From contig OZ219809.1 in the NCBI GenBank assembly GCA_964291375.2, positions 620,001 to 684,000 of the forward strand: a stretch of DNA of 64,000 bases, given 5' to 3'. How positions within the stretch are numbered: the stretch's first letter is position 1; every line of letters starts with the position of its first letter. Origin of the DNA: 3107 sp001483205. Lineage in GTDB: Bacteria; Pseudomonadota; Alphaproteobacteria; Rhodobacterales; Rhodobacteraceae. Of this stretch, positions 49,640 to 57,969 are shown one piece after another. Below the pieces are notes generated by a model. The model searched no databases. It worked only from the letters and a program-made list of their open reading frames with translations, and was not told where the DNA came from. Position numbers and translations under genes: made by a program.

Positions 49640-50479
49640 TCAGCCGTCAGGCAATATACTGCCGCGCCCGAACCCGCCGCGCACAGCGGTCTCGCAATGA
49701 CACGCCAATGCCTTGCGGTCGGCAAAATCCGCAACCCTCACCGGGGGATGAAAAATGACCCTGACACTGCCCTGACGCCGCGCTGCCAGCACCTTCAGCA
49801 GATGCGCGCCAAAGCCCATATCCCCCCACCAGCCGTAAAAGGGCGCAGGCTCGCCTGATGGCGCGCGATAGACCACCGTCACCGGCTGCACCGTCAGGGC
49901 GTCATCCAAATCGCCCTGAAACAGCGCCGCAAACAGCGTCGGCTTGAACGGCAGCACCCGCACCCCGTCGGTCGATGTGCCCTCGGGGAAAAAAAGCAGC
50001 CGCTCCCCGACGGCAAGATGCCGGGCCAGAAGGCCGGTCTGCGCGCGGGCCTCTTTCGCGTCACGGCGGATGAACACCGTCCCCGTCGCCCGTGCGAGCC
50101 AGCCGATTGCGGGCCAGCCCGCAACCTCGGACTTGGAAACGAAACGGATGCGCTGACAGGCATTCAGCGCGAAAATATCCAGCCAGGACACATGATTGGC
50201 AACGACGGCTCCGTGGCCGCGCATCACCGCCCCGGTCCGCGCAAACGCAATCCCGAGGATGACAAAGGCAGCGCGGCAAACGCATTGGGTGATATAGGGC
50301 GTGACCGGACGCCGGGGGCCGCAAAGCGGGCGTTCGATCAGCCGCGCCAACAGCAACAGCCCGAGGCCCCCGAAGATCGCCCCGCCAAGCACCGCACCGC
50401 GCATCACCGCCCGCACCCAACCGCCCGGACCGATCCGTGCGGGCGGCAACGGCTCTGCCCCGCGCCAGGTGGCGCTCAT
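49640..50479 (-). CDS. olsA: Lyso-ornithine lipid O-acyltransferase OlsA (PlsC family)
   Basis: Second enzyme of ornithine-lipid synthesis, acylating lyso-ornithine lipid. 279 residues; N-terminal membrane helix (AVLGGAIFGGLGLLLLARLI), the acyltransferase HX4D motif NHVSWLD (H96-D101), and FFPEGTSTDG as motif III. PlsC-family phosphatidate synthesis is an alternative, but the start overlaps the olsB stop by four bases, the olsBA arrangement known from Rhodobacter. An in-frame start upstream in olsB is not supported. Confidence 0.88.
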   Translation of the reverse strand: MSATWRGAEPLPPARIGPGGWVRAVMRGAVLGGAIFGGLGLLLLARLIERPLCGPRRPVTPYITQCVCRAAFVILGIAFARTGAVMRGHGAVVANHVSWLDIFALNACQRIRFVSKSEVAGWPAIGWLARATGTVFIRRDAKEARAQTGLLARHLAVGERLLFFPEGTSTDGVRVLPFKPTLFAALFQGDLDDALTVQPVTVVYRAPSGEPAPFYGWWGDMGFGAHLLKVLAARRQGSVRVIFHPPVRVADFADRKALACHCETAVRGGFGRGSILPDG

Positions 50480-51255
50480 CCGCTGCGCCCCTGAACATAG
50501 AGCGCCCGTTGCCGGGGGTTGAGCCGCTCGGTATCCATCAACAGGCAAACATCAGTGGTGTTGAAGGCCCGATCGATGAACGCGCCTTCGCCCACGAATC
50601 CCCCCAGCCGCAGATACGCCTTGATCAGGCTCGGCATGGCCGCCATCGCGCGCTTGCGGTCAACCGCGTCCGCGGGCATCAGGTCCATCCGCTGAAAACC
50701 GGCATCCGCGGCGCAGACCCGCAGATCAGGCGGGGCCATGTGGGTGTGGTGCAGATAGGACAGCGATTCGGCAAAACAGTCCGGCCGGATGCCGTGAAAG
50801 CTGGCAACCCCGAACATGATTTCGACCCGGTGCCTGAGCACATATCCGGCCAGCGTATTCCACATGTGAAACATCGCCGTGCCGCCCCGATAGTCGGGAT
50901 ACAGGCAGGACCGGCCCAGTTCCAGGAGCTTGCGGCCCGACGCCTTCAGGGGCGTAAGGTCATATTCGTCCTCAGAATAGAAGCGCCCCATCGCCTGTGC
51001 CTGATCAGAGCGCATCACCCGGTAAACCCCGACCACATGATCAAGGGCCTGGGCCGACCTTTTGCGGTCAACCAGAATCAGGTGGTCGAAAAACGGGTCG
51101 AACTCATCCCGTTCCAGCCGGTTGACGTGATCGACCAGCGCCCCGTCACCGCCCAGCTCTTCGACAAAGACCGCATAGCGCAGCCGCTGCGCCGACAGAA
51201 TATCCGCCTCGTCCCGGGCAAGGCGAATATCAAACTTTGGCTCTGTGCCGGTCAT
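50476..51255 (-). CDS. olsB: Ornithine N-acyltransferase OlsB (GNAT/hemolysin-like)
   Basis: Acylates the alpha-amino group of ornithine from 3-hydroxyacyl-ACP, the first step of ornithine-lipid synthesis. 259 residues with the family blocks LRYAVFVEELGG, RLERDEFDPFFDHLILVD, VVGVYRVM, FYSEDEYDLTPL, ELGRSCLYPDYRGGTAMFHMWNTLAGYV and FGVASFHGI. It forms an operon with olsA. Such lipids replace phospholipids when phosphate is scarce. Confidence 0.92.
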   Translation of the reverse strand: MTGTEPKFDIRLARDEADILSAQRLRYAVFVEELGGDGALVDHVNRLERDEFDPFFDHLILVDRKRSAQALDHVVGVYRVMRSDQAQAMGRFYSEDEYDLTPLKASGRKLLELGRSCLYPDYRGGTAMFHMWNTLAGYVLRHRVEIMFGVASFHGIRPDCFAESLSYLHHTHMAPPDLRVCAADAGFQRMDLMPADAVDRKRAMAAMPSLIKAYLRLGGFVGEGAFIDRAFNTTDVCLLMDTERLNPRQRALYVQGRSG

Positions 51256-51372
51256 TGGCGGCGCATTTTCCCCTGTCTTTTCTGTCTTTCAAGAACGGAT
51301 TGCGCGTGTCCGATGCTTCTAGGGCCAGCGTGGGGGCAATGCAATAGCTGTGGCGCGCCCCCGGCCCGCACT

Positions 51373-51552
51373 CTATTCCCAAACCGGATCAAGCCGGACC
51401 AGCCCTGCGTTGATCACCACCTTTCCGGCATGTTCAAAATTAATTGTTAATTTACTGCCTATGACGGATTGTATCTGCCCCAGCCCCCAATCGGGCCGGG
51501 CGGGATGCCTGACCAGCATTCCCGGTTCCAGCGGCACGTTCAGATCACACAT
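51373..51552 (-). CDS. DUF3553 domain protein
   Basis: A 59-residue protein: MCDLNVPLEPGMLVRHPARP, then DWGLGQIQSVIGSKLTINFE, then HAGKVVINAGLVRLDPVWE. The LVRHPARPDWGLGQIQS block is the DUF3553 hallmark, an SH3-like small beta barrel also found fused to UvrD-type helicases. A GGGGG sequence lies about 4-8 bp upstream of the ATG. It is divergent from chpT with only 20 bp between start codons, a pairing repeated in Rhodobacterales. The function is unknown. The 51256-51372 gap on its other side holds nothing recognised. Confidence 0.85.
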   Translation of the reverse strand: MCDLNVPLEPGMLVRHPARPDWGLGQIQSVIGSKLTINFEHAGKVVINAGLVRLDPVWE

Positions 51553-51572
51553 TCAACCCCCGGAAAATCGCC

Positions 51573-52184
51573 ATGACAGCATCCCCTGATACCACTCTTG
51601 CGGCGGCGCTCGGCTCGCGCATCTGCCATGACCTTATCAGCCCCCTGGGGGCGATTTGCAACGGGATAGAGTTGCTTGGCATGGCGGACAGGGCCGGGGC
51701 ACCCGAAATCGACCTTATTCGTGAAAGCGTGGAGACCGCGAATGCCCGGATCAGGTTTTTCAGGATTGCTTACGGAACCGCGCCGGATGGCCAGCAGATC
51801 GCGGCGCAGGAGGTGAAGAGGGTTATCGGCGATTATGCCCGATATGCCCGTGTGTCCATTGAGTGGCCAGACATGCCGAACCCCGGTCGTCCCGCCGCCC
51901 GCCTGGCCTTTCTGCTGATCCAGTGCCTTGAGGCGGCGATGCCGTTCGGCGGGCAGATCACCGTGACGCGGCCCGACGGGGGGTGGCGGCTGCGGGGCGC
52001 GAGCGAGCGGATGAAGCATGATGAGGCGCTTTGGGCCGGGCTGTCGGGCGGTGATCCGGCACCCGCCGGTGCCCCGCCGCGCCCGGATGCGATCCAGTTT
52101 CTGCTGGCGCGCCCGGCGGCAGAGGCGTGCGGGGTGTCTCTGGCTGTCGGGCTTGGCGAGAACCGGATCGACATCGGGTTCTGA
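51573..52184 (+). CDS. chpT: Histidine phosphotransferase ChpT
   Basis: Dimeric phosphotransfer protein that relays phosphate from the hybrid kinase CckA to CtrA (and CpdR). 203 residues; the DHp-like helix carries the phosphorylatable H19 in SRICHDLISPLGAICNGIELL, the ChpT signature, followed by a degenerate ATPase-like domain (LAFLLIQCLEAAMPFGGQITV ... AEACGVSLAVGLGENRIDIGF) lacking ATP-binding motifs. Together with ctrA and sciP it puts three CtrA-pathway genes in this window. CGGAAAATCGCC before the ATG is a modest ribosome-binding site. Confidence 0.93.
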   Translation: MTASPDTTLAAALGSRICHDLISPLGAICNGIELLGMADRAGAPEIDLIRESVETANARIRFFRIAYGTAPDGQQIAAQEVKRVIGDYARYARVSIEWPDMPNPGRPAARLAFLLIQCLEAAMPFGGQITVTRPDGGWRLRGASERMKHDEALWAGLSGGDPAPAGAPPRPDAIQFLLARPAAEACGVSLAVGLGENRIDIGF

Positions 52185-52199
52185 GCGGTTCCGGGGGGG

Positions 52200-52275
52200 G
52201 CGCCACACCATGGCGGGCGCTTCGCTTCCGCCGGGCCGGGCGCTGCCCTCACCGCTGTCGTGAAACGCATGACAA
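52200..52275. repeat. Short intergenic repeat fragment
   Basis: Contains CATGGCGGGCGCTTCGCTTCC and GGGCCGGGCGCTGCCCTCACC, then GAAACGCATGACAAAGACCTC. The first part recurs at 17822 and 34600-34640; the second with GAAACGCAT recurs at 10300-10340. No intact ends. Confidence 0.55.
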
Positions 52276-52280
52276 AGACC

Positions 52281-53558
52281 TCAGTCGCGGACTGCCCCGT
52301 CCCCCGACACCAGATATTTGAAGCTCGTCAACTGCTCTGCCCCCACCGGCCCCCGCGCGTGCATCCTGCCGGTTGCAATCCCGATTTCCGCCCCCATGCC
52401 GAACTCGCCCCCGTCGGCAAATTGTGTCGATACATTGTGCATCAGGATCGCGCTGTCCAGCCGCGCCATGAAGTGATCAGCCACCGCCGGGTTTTCGGTG
52501 ATCACGCAATCGGTATGAGAAGAGCCATAGCGCCGGATATGGGCAATCGCCCCGTCCGCATCCCCGACCGTCCGCGCCGCGATGATGCTGTCGAGATATT
52601 CGCGCCCCCAGTCCTCTGCGCCCGCAGGCGATGCCCCGGCAACCACCGTCCGCAGGCGATCATCCGCCCGCACCTCCACCCCGGCGGCGAGCAGGTCGCG
52701 CAACACGTCCGCGCCCAGGCCGTCGGCTATCTGTTCATGGATCAGCAGGCACTCCGCCGCGCCGCAGATGCCCGTGCGCCGGGTCTTGGCGTTCAGGACA
52801 ACACGTCGGGCCTTTTGCGGATCGGCATCCTTGTCGATGAAGATATGCACGATCCCCTCCAGATGGGCAAAGACCGGCACCCGTGCCTCGCTCTGCACCA
52901 GCCCGACCAGCCCCTTGCCGCCACGGGGCACAATCACGTCAATATGATCGGTCATCCGCAACATTTCAGAGACCGCCGCCCGGTCGCGGGTCGGCACCCT
53001 CTGGAGTGCATCGACAGGCAGCCCCGCCGCGCGCAGCCCCTGTTGCAGGCATTCATGGATGAGGCCCGAGGAATGGAAACTTTCCGAGCCGCCGCGCAGG
53101 ATTGCCGCATTGCCCGCCTTCAGGCACAGCGACCCGGCATCAGCGGTGACATTCGGGCGGCTTTCATAGATCACCCCGATCACGCCCAGCGGCGTGCGCA
53201 CCCGCCTGATTCGCAGACCGTTCGGGCGGCTCCATTCCGCTGTCACCGCGCCCACCGGGTCCGGCTGTGCCGCAACCGCGCACAGCCCGTTGCGGATGGC
53301 GGCAATCCGGTCCTCATCCAGCATCAGCCGGTCGAGCATTGCAGGCGAAAGGCCCTTGTTGCGCCCGAAGGCCATGTCGCGGGCGTTGGCCTCTGTCAGG
53401 GCGGCGCGCCGCGCCCAGAGCGTATCCGCCGCGGCGGTCAGTGCCTGCGCCCTGGCTTCCGGCGCGGCAAAGCCCAGTTCCGTTGCCGCCGTGCGGGCGC
53501 GGGTGCCCATGTCCTGCATCAGGCCGGGAATGTCGGAAATTGTGTCGGTGTCTTTCAT
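52281..53558 (-). CDS. proA: Gamma-glutamyl phosphate reductase
   Basis: Second step of proline synthesis, reducing gamma-glutamyl phosphate with NADPH. 425 residues from MKDTDTISDIPGLMQDMG; an upstream ATG at 53582 would add eight residues and cannot be excluded. Visible ALDH-superfamily features: PLGVIGVIYESRPNVTADAGSLCLKAGNAAILRGGSE, VIVPRGGKGLVGLVQ and the catalytic cysteine in TRRTGICGAAECLLIH. The TEFGIG-like end is seen as GAEIGIATGRMHARGPVGAEQLTSFKYLV. It lies downstream of proB, but 320 bp of repeat DNA now separates them. Confidence 0.96.
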   Translation of the reverse strand: MKDTDTISDIPGLMQDMGTRARTAATELGFAAPEARAQALTAAADTLWARRAALTEANARDMAFGRNKGLSPAMLDRLMLDEDRIAAIRNGLCAVAAQPDPVGAVTAEWSRPNGLRIRRVRTPLGVIGVIYESRPNVTADAGSLCLKAGNAAILRGGSESFHSSGLIHECLQQGLRAAGLPVDALQRVPTRDRAAVSEMLRMTDHIDVIVPRGGKGLVGLVQSEARVPVFAHLEGIVHIFIDKDADPQKARRVVLNAKTRRTGICGAAECLLIHEQIADGLGADVLRDLLAAGVEVRADDRLRTVVAGASPAGAEDWGREYLDSIIAARTVGDADGAIAHIRRYGSSHTDCVITENPAVADHFMARLDSAILMHNVSTQFADGGEFGMGAEIGIATGRMHARGPVGAEQLTSFKYLVSGDGAVRD

Positions 53559-53609
53559 CGGGACGGCCTGCGCGCTGATCATGGCATCGCCCGATTAGCA
53601 TAGCCAGGG

Positions 53610-53898
53610 TCAGAGCGCCATATCGTCCCGAAGACCTCTGTATAGCGCGACGACATAAAATTGATCACAGGGTCCACCTCCGTTCCTGTCGGGACGCTCC
53701 TGCATGAATGTAAGCGCTTTCACCGAAAATGTAAGCTCTTACATTCCGGGAAAGAGGCAAAACCCGCGTCCGCCTGCCCCGCCCCTGAGCGTCTTTCCCG
53801 CAGGTCCGCAGATCATTCGGGACAAAGCAGCATCCGCCTGCCCCTCACACCGATCAGCCCCCCCGCCATACCCGCCATCAGAGCGCCATATCGTCCCG
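53610..53898. mobile_element. Insertion between proB and proA flanked by a 21-bp direct repeat
   Basis: The last 21 bp of proB (53878-53898) are repeated exactly at 53610-53630. Between the copies lie 247 bp: a family A left end AAGACCTCTGTATA directly after the first copy, a family B end (TATAGCGCGACGACATAAAA), a TTGATCACAGGGTCC segment, the paired operator-like palindromes, and a tail without recognised repeats. This resembles an element with a long target-site duplication. Confidence 0.75.
53709..53743. promoter_or_regulatory. Paired LacI-type operator-like palindromes in the proB-proA gap
   Basis: TGTAAGCGCTTTCA (53709-53722) and TGTAAGCTCTTACA (53730-53743), centres 21 bp apart, the same geometry as in the array at 4275-4309 although flanking sequence has diverged. 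Confidence 0.4.
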
Positions 53899-54984
53899 GT
53901 GGATGAGTGCTGCGCGGGCCGGATAGCCCAGACGGGCCTCAATCCCGTCTGACCGGCAACCAAGGATCAGCCGCGCCTCTGCCGCCGAATACCGGGCCAG
54001 ACCCTGCCCCAATGTCCGCCCGTCCGGGGTAAGGATGGCAACCGGATCACCCCGCCCGAACGCCCCTTCTGCCGCCGTCACCCCCGCAGGCAGCAGCGAT
54101 TTACCCTGCCCGAGCGCGCCCATGGCCCCGGCATCGACCGTCACCGTGCCCTGCGGCTTCATGCCCGCGATCCAGCGTTTGCGGGCCGCCCGTGGCGTGA
54201 TTCGGGCGGTAAACCAGCTTACGGGCGCGCCCTGCTCAATCGCCTGAACCGGGCGCAGTGGCGCACCGGCGGCAATCACCATGGCACAACCTTGCCCCAC
54301 TGCGGTCTTGGCGGCCTGCACTTTGGTCTTCATGCCGCCTTTCGACAGGCCGGACCCCGCATCGCCCGCCATCGCCTCGATTTCCGGCGTGATCTCATCA
54401 ATCCGGTCGAGCCGCCGCGCACCGGCATCAGTGCGGGGATCAGCCGTATAGAACCCGTCAACATCCGACAGCAGGATCAGAACATCCGCCCCCACCGTCA
54501 CCGCAACCTGCGCCGCCAGCCGGTCATTGTCGCCAAAGCGAATCTCATCAGTGGCCACCGTGTCGTTCTCGTTCACGATCGGCACACACCCCAGCCCCAA
54601 CAACTGGGCAAGGGTCGCGCGCGAATTGAGATAGCGGCGGCGATCAGCGCTGTCCTCCAGCGTCACCAGCACCTGCGCGGTGGTAACGCCATGGGGGGCC
54701 AGGGCCTCTTCATAGGCGCGGGCCAGGCGTATCTGCCCCACCGCCGCCGACGCCTGTGACCGTTCCAGCGACAGCGCCCCCGAGGGCAGGTCCAGCGCAT
54801 GACGCCCGAGCGCAATGGCACCGGACGACACCAGCACAACCCGCGCGCCCCGCGCCCGCAGCATCGCCACATCCTCGGCCAGGCCACGCACCCACGCCGC
54901 CCGCAACCGACCACTGCCGCCATCGACCAGAAGCGCAGAGCCGATCTTGATGACAATCGTTTTAGCGGTGGTCAGGGATGCCAT
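53878..54984 (-). CDS. proB: Glutamate 5-kinase
   Basis: First step of proline synthesis. 368 residues: amino-acid kinase domain (VIKIGSALLVDGGSGRLR, VVLVSSGAIALGR, VNENDTVATDEIRFGDNDRLAAQVA, LLSDVDGFYTADP, GMKTKVQAAKTA) followed by a C-terminal PUA domain (from about 275: GTVTVDAGAMGALGQGKSLLPAGVTAAEG). The start overlaps the end of obg by 13 bp, so obg and proB are coupled. The gene's terminal 21 bp are duplicated downstream by an insertion. Confidence 0.97.
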   Translation of the reverse strand: MASLTTAKTIVIKIGSALLVDGGSGRLRAAWVRGLAEDVAMLRARGARVVLVSSGAIALGRHALDLPSGALSLERSQASAAVGQIRLARAYEEALAPHGVTTAQVLVTLEDSADRRRYLNSRATLAQLLGLGCVPIVNENDTVATDEIRFGDNDRLAAQVAVTVGADVLILLSDVDGFYTADPRTDAGARRLDRIDEITPEIEAMAGDAGSGLSKGGMKTKVQAAKTAVGQGCAMVIAAGAPLRPVQAIEQGAPVSWFTARITPRAARKRWIAGMKPQGTVTVDAGAMGALGQGKSLLPAGVTAAEGAFGRGDPVAILTPDGRTLGQGLARYSAAEARLILGCRSDGIEARLGYPARAALIHRDDMAL

Positions 54985-56033
54985 GGCTCCGGCTCCGTGG
55001 TGCGGTTTTCCCCTATGGCATCTTCGGTTTTCCCGGCGCGCGGCCTGCCTGCCTCTACCTCGCGCCGCACCGCACGCAACACCTCTGTCACGCCTTCGCC
55101 GCTGACCCCGGAGATCACCGGCACCGGCCCGCCGACAACGGCCTCCAGCGCGGCACGACGGGCCTTGCGCGTCTCTTCATCCAGCGCATCGGCCTTGTTG
55201 AGGACCGTCATGCGCGGTTTTCCGGCCAGCCCGCCGCCATAGGCCGCCAGCTCACCGACAATGGCACGATAATCGGCGGCCACGGTTTCCGAGGTTCCGT
55301 CCACCAGATGCAGCAGCACCGCGCACCGCTCCACATGGCCGAGAAAACGGTCACCCAGCCCGCGGCCCTCATGCGCGCCCTCAATCAGGCCGGGAATGTC
55401 GGCGATGACAAACTCGGCATCATCCACCCCCACGACCCCCAGATTGGGGTGCAGCGTGGTGAACGGATAATCGGCGATCTTTGGCCGGGCATTAGAGACC
55501 GCCGCAAGAAAGGTGGACTTTCCGGCATTGGGCAGGCCCAGCAAACCGGCATCGGCAATCAGCTTCAGCCGCAGGCGGATTGTGCGCTCCACCCCCGGTT
55601 GGCCGGGATTGGCCCGGCGCGGGGCCTGATTGGTCGAGCTCTTGAAATGCAGGTTGCCGAAGCCGCCGTTGCCGCCACGGGCCAGCACCACCCGCTGACC
55701 CGTCCCGGTCAGGTCGGCGATCACGGTCTCGCCATCCTCATCAAGGATTTCCGTGCCCACCGGCGCGCGCAGCACCACATCCGCCCCGTCCCGGCCCGTG
55801 CGCTGCCGCCCCATCCCCGGCTGGCCGTTCCGGGCGAAAAAATGCTGCTGATAGCGAAAATCGATCAGCGTGTTGAGACCATCAACGGCCTCTGCAATCA
55901 CATCGCCGCCGCGCCCGCCGTCGCCACCGTCCGGCCCGCCGAACTCGATGAATTTCTCGCGCCGAAAGCTGACACAGCCCGCGCCGCCGCTGCCGGAACG
56001 GATATGGACCCTGGCCAGATCAAGGAATTTCAT
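54972..56033 (-). CDS. obgE: GTPase Obg/CgtA
   Basis: Essential ribosome-assembly GTPase, 353 residues. The glycine-rich Obg fold (1-158: GSGGAGCVSFRREKFIEFGGPDGGDGGRGGDV) is followed by the G domain: G1 GLPNAGKST (166-174), DYPFTTLHPNLG, G3 DIPGLIEGAHEGRGLG, G4 NKADA, and a short C-terminal tail rather than the OCT domain. Downstream in the rplU-rpmA-...-obg order typical of bacteria, with a GNAT gene between rpmA and obg. Confidence 0.97.
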   Translation of the reverse strand: MKFLDLARVHIRSGSGGAGCVSFRREKFIEFGGPDGGDGGRGGDVIAEAVDGLNTLIDFRYQQHFFARNGQPGMGRQRTGRDGADVVLRAPVGTEILDEDGETVIADLTGTGQRVVLARGGNGGFGNLHFKSSTNQAPRRANPGQPGVERTIRLRLKLIADAGLLGLPNAGKSTFLAAVSNARPKIADYPFTTLHPNLGVVGVDDAEFVIADIPGLIEGAHEGRGLGDRFLGHVERCAVLLHLVDGTSETVAADYRAIVGELAAYGGGLAGKPRMTVLNKADALDEETRKARRAALEAVVGGPVPVISGVSGEGVTEVLRAVRREVEAGRPRAGKTEDAIGENRTTEPEPWHP

Positions 56034-56108
56034 GGGGTGCTGCCCGGCGTTGCTGTCGCGTCCACGCGGATAGGCGATTATCGGCGCGGACTCAAGCCTC
56101 GCCCGCGT

Positions 56109-56648
56109 TCAGCGCAGTTTTCTGAGGTAGGTCCAGGTGGCCACGGTGACGCCCCGCGCCACAGAGAGGGTCTCGGCATCGCCCAGATATTCAAACCCGG
56201 CCTTGGTCAGAACCCGCGCCGAGGCCGGATTGTCCTGAAACACCTGCGCAAAGATCGTGTCACAACCCTGCGGATTCGCGGCCAGAATCGCCTCTACCGC
56301 TTCGGACGCCAGGCCCGTGCTCCAGAACGCCGGTGCCACCCAGTAACCGATTTCCGACTGGTTGCGGTCCATCTTGTTCAGACCAACAACCCCCATAACC
56401 TTCGGATAGGCGGATTTCGACCCGTCCAGAACCCAGACATCTTCTGTCCGGTCCGGGGCAAGAACGCGCTCTATGAACGCCTCTGTCTCGCCCGGCGGCA
56501 ACGGGTGCGGGATTGGCGATGTGCCCTCTGCCACGCGCTTGTCGGCGGTATAGACCGACATCAATGCCGCGTCCGAATGCCGCGCCGGTCTCAGCGTCAG
56601 ACGTTCCGTTTCGATAACCGGCTGATCCGTGATCGTCTCGTGTTTCAT
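56109..56648 (-). CDS. GNAT family N-acetyltransferase
   Basis: A 179-residue RimJ/RimL-type acetyltransferase: VIETERLTLRPARHSDAALM at the N-terminus, the central sheet MGVVGLNKMDRNQSEIGYWVAPAFWSTGLASEAVEAIL and the terminal IFAQVFQDNPASARVLTKAGFEYLGDAETLSVARG. GGGAGAG upstream of the ATG is a good ribosome-binding site. It is located between rpmA and obg, as in many Rhodobacterales, so it is possibly ribosome-linked. The substrate is unknown. Confidence 0.88.
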   Translation of the reverse strand: MKHETITDQPVIETERLTLRPARHSDAALMSVYTADKRVAEGTSPIPHPLPPGETEAFIERVLAPDRTEDVWVLDGSKSAYPKVMGVVGLNKMDRNQSEIGYWVAPAFWSTGLASEAVEAILAANPQGCDTIFAQVFQDNPASARVLTKAGFEYLGDAETLSVARGVTVATWTYLRKLR

Positions 56649-56791
56649 ACGATCTCTCCCTTCAAACACACACACCATGAACACCGGGGAACAGAGCGGT
56701 TGCCGATCCGCTCCACCCGCTACATCTTGTCTTGCAGCGTCTTGCAGCCCCCTCAAAACTGTCGTTGAAAGCGCCCGAATCGCGCCCCTGC

Positions 56792-57061
56792 TTACTCTGC
56801 TGCTTCGACGGCGGGCTGAACGGATACGAAGGTCCGGCCCTTGAAGCCCTTGCGGAAGGCAACTTTGCCCGCGACCGTCGCGAACAGCGTATGATCCTTG
56901 CCCTGGCCCACGCCTTCGCCCGGCCACCATTTGTTGCCGCGCTGACGGGCGATTATATTGCCCGGAATCACCTCCTGACCGCCGAATTTCTTGACCCCAA
57001 GACGGCGACCGGCCGAATCGCGGCCATTTCTGGATGAACCACCTGCTTTTTTATGCGCCAT
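56792..57061 (-). CDS. rpmA: 50S ribosomal protein L27
   Basis: 89 residues, begins MAHKKAGGSSRNGRDSAGRRLGVKKFGGQEVIPGNIIARQRG, a complete L27 whose N-terminus reaches the peptidyl-transferase centre. Ends FVSVQPAVEAAE. It lies 11 bp downstream of rplU. Confidence 0.97.
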   Translation of the reverse strand: MAHKKAGGSSRNGRDSAGRRLGVKKFGGQEVIPGNIIARQRGNKWWPGEGVGQGKDHTLFATVAGKVAFRKGFKGRTFVSVQPAVEAAE

Positions 57062-57072
57062 GACGTTTCTCC

Positions 57073-57705
57073 CTAGCCTTTCCGGTCTTTCAGCAATTCC
57101 CTGGCCTGCTCGACCCAGCCTTCGCGCTCAATCCGCCCCTTGAACGACAGTTTTTCGTCGAACGCGGCGCGGTCCGCGTCGGACCAGGCGGCAATCTGGG
57201 CGAGGCTGGTCACCCCGGCCTCGTGCAGCTTTCTTTCGATTGCCGGGCCGACGCCCGACAGTTTCTTGAGGTCACCGGCCTCTGCGGTCACCGTGCCGGT
57301 GGTTTCCGGCGCGGCCTTGTCCGCTGCCTTGTCAGCAACCGCCCCGGCAAACCCCGCAGTGCCTGCGCCGATTGCGGCCTTGACGCCGGTCTTGTCACCG
57401 CCGGTCTCGAGGATGTCCGTGATGCGCAGAAGGGTCAGATACTGGCGATGCCCCTTGGTGCGCTTAGAGCCGTGCTTGCGGCGGCGCTTGACGAAATGGA
57501 TGAGCTTTTCGCCCCTGATCTGGTCGATGACCTCGGCCTGAACCGCCGCGCCGGACAGCACCGGCGCACCGACCGCGCCGCCAACCATCAGCACCTCGTT
57601 GAACTGAACCGTTTCACCCGCTTCGGCGGCCAGTTTCTCGACCCGGAGCATATCGCCCGAGCGCACCCGATACTGCTTGCCGCCGGTCTTGAGAACCGCA
57701 AACAT
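57073..57705 (-). CDS. rplU: 50S ribosomal protein L21 with a C-terminal helix-hairpin-helix extension
   Basis: 210 residues, twice the usual 100-105. Residues 1-102 are a standard L21 (MFAVLKTGGKQYRVRSGDML ... KRRRKHGSKRTKGHRQYLTLLRITDI). An Ala/Thr-rich linker (103-143) leads to a domain of about 60 residues, LKKLSGVGPAIERKLHEAGVTSLAQIAAWSDADRAAFDEKL..., resembling the helix-hairpin-helix units of 'predicted flap endonuclease-1-like' proteins. Such extensions are known in Rhodobacterales. AAGGAA sits 7 bp before ATG 57705 and abuts an upstream ATG at 57711, so 57705 is chosen. The 264-bp gap upstream holds no recognised feature beyond the promoter region. Confidence 0.95.
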   Translation of the reverse strand: MFAVLKTGGKQYRVRSGDMLRVEKLAAEAGETVQFNEVLMVGGAVGAPVLSGAAVQAEVIDQIRGEKLIHFVKRRRKHGSKRTKGHRQYLTLLRITDILETGGDKTGVKAAIGAGTAGFAGAVADKAADKAAPETTGTVTAEAGDLKKLSGVGPAIERKLHEAGVTSLAQIAAWSDADRAAFDEKLSFKGRIEREGWVEQARELLKDRKG

Positions 57706-57969
57706 CCGCATTTCCTTCGTTTCCCGCGCCCTGTGGCCCCCGGTTTCGGGTGTTGCCGCCGTCATCTGTCGGCACCTCGGACAGCGCGCCCTTGCCGGGC
57801 GTTGCTTCATCGCGTCATGGGGTGCAGGCGCATTCACCCGCGCACCCCGACGGAGCGCGCTTATCCGCGCATCCCCGGCCAGAGTCAAGCCTCGAATGCG
57901 GGCATTCATCGCTTTCCCCCGGACAGGGGGTGCGATAGCAAGGGCAGGGGATATTCAAAAGGATCAAGA

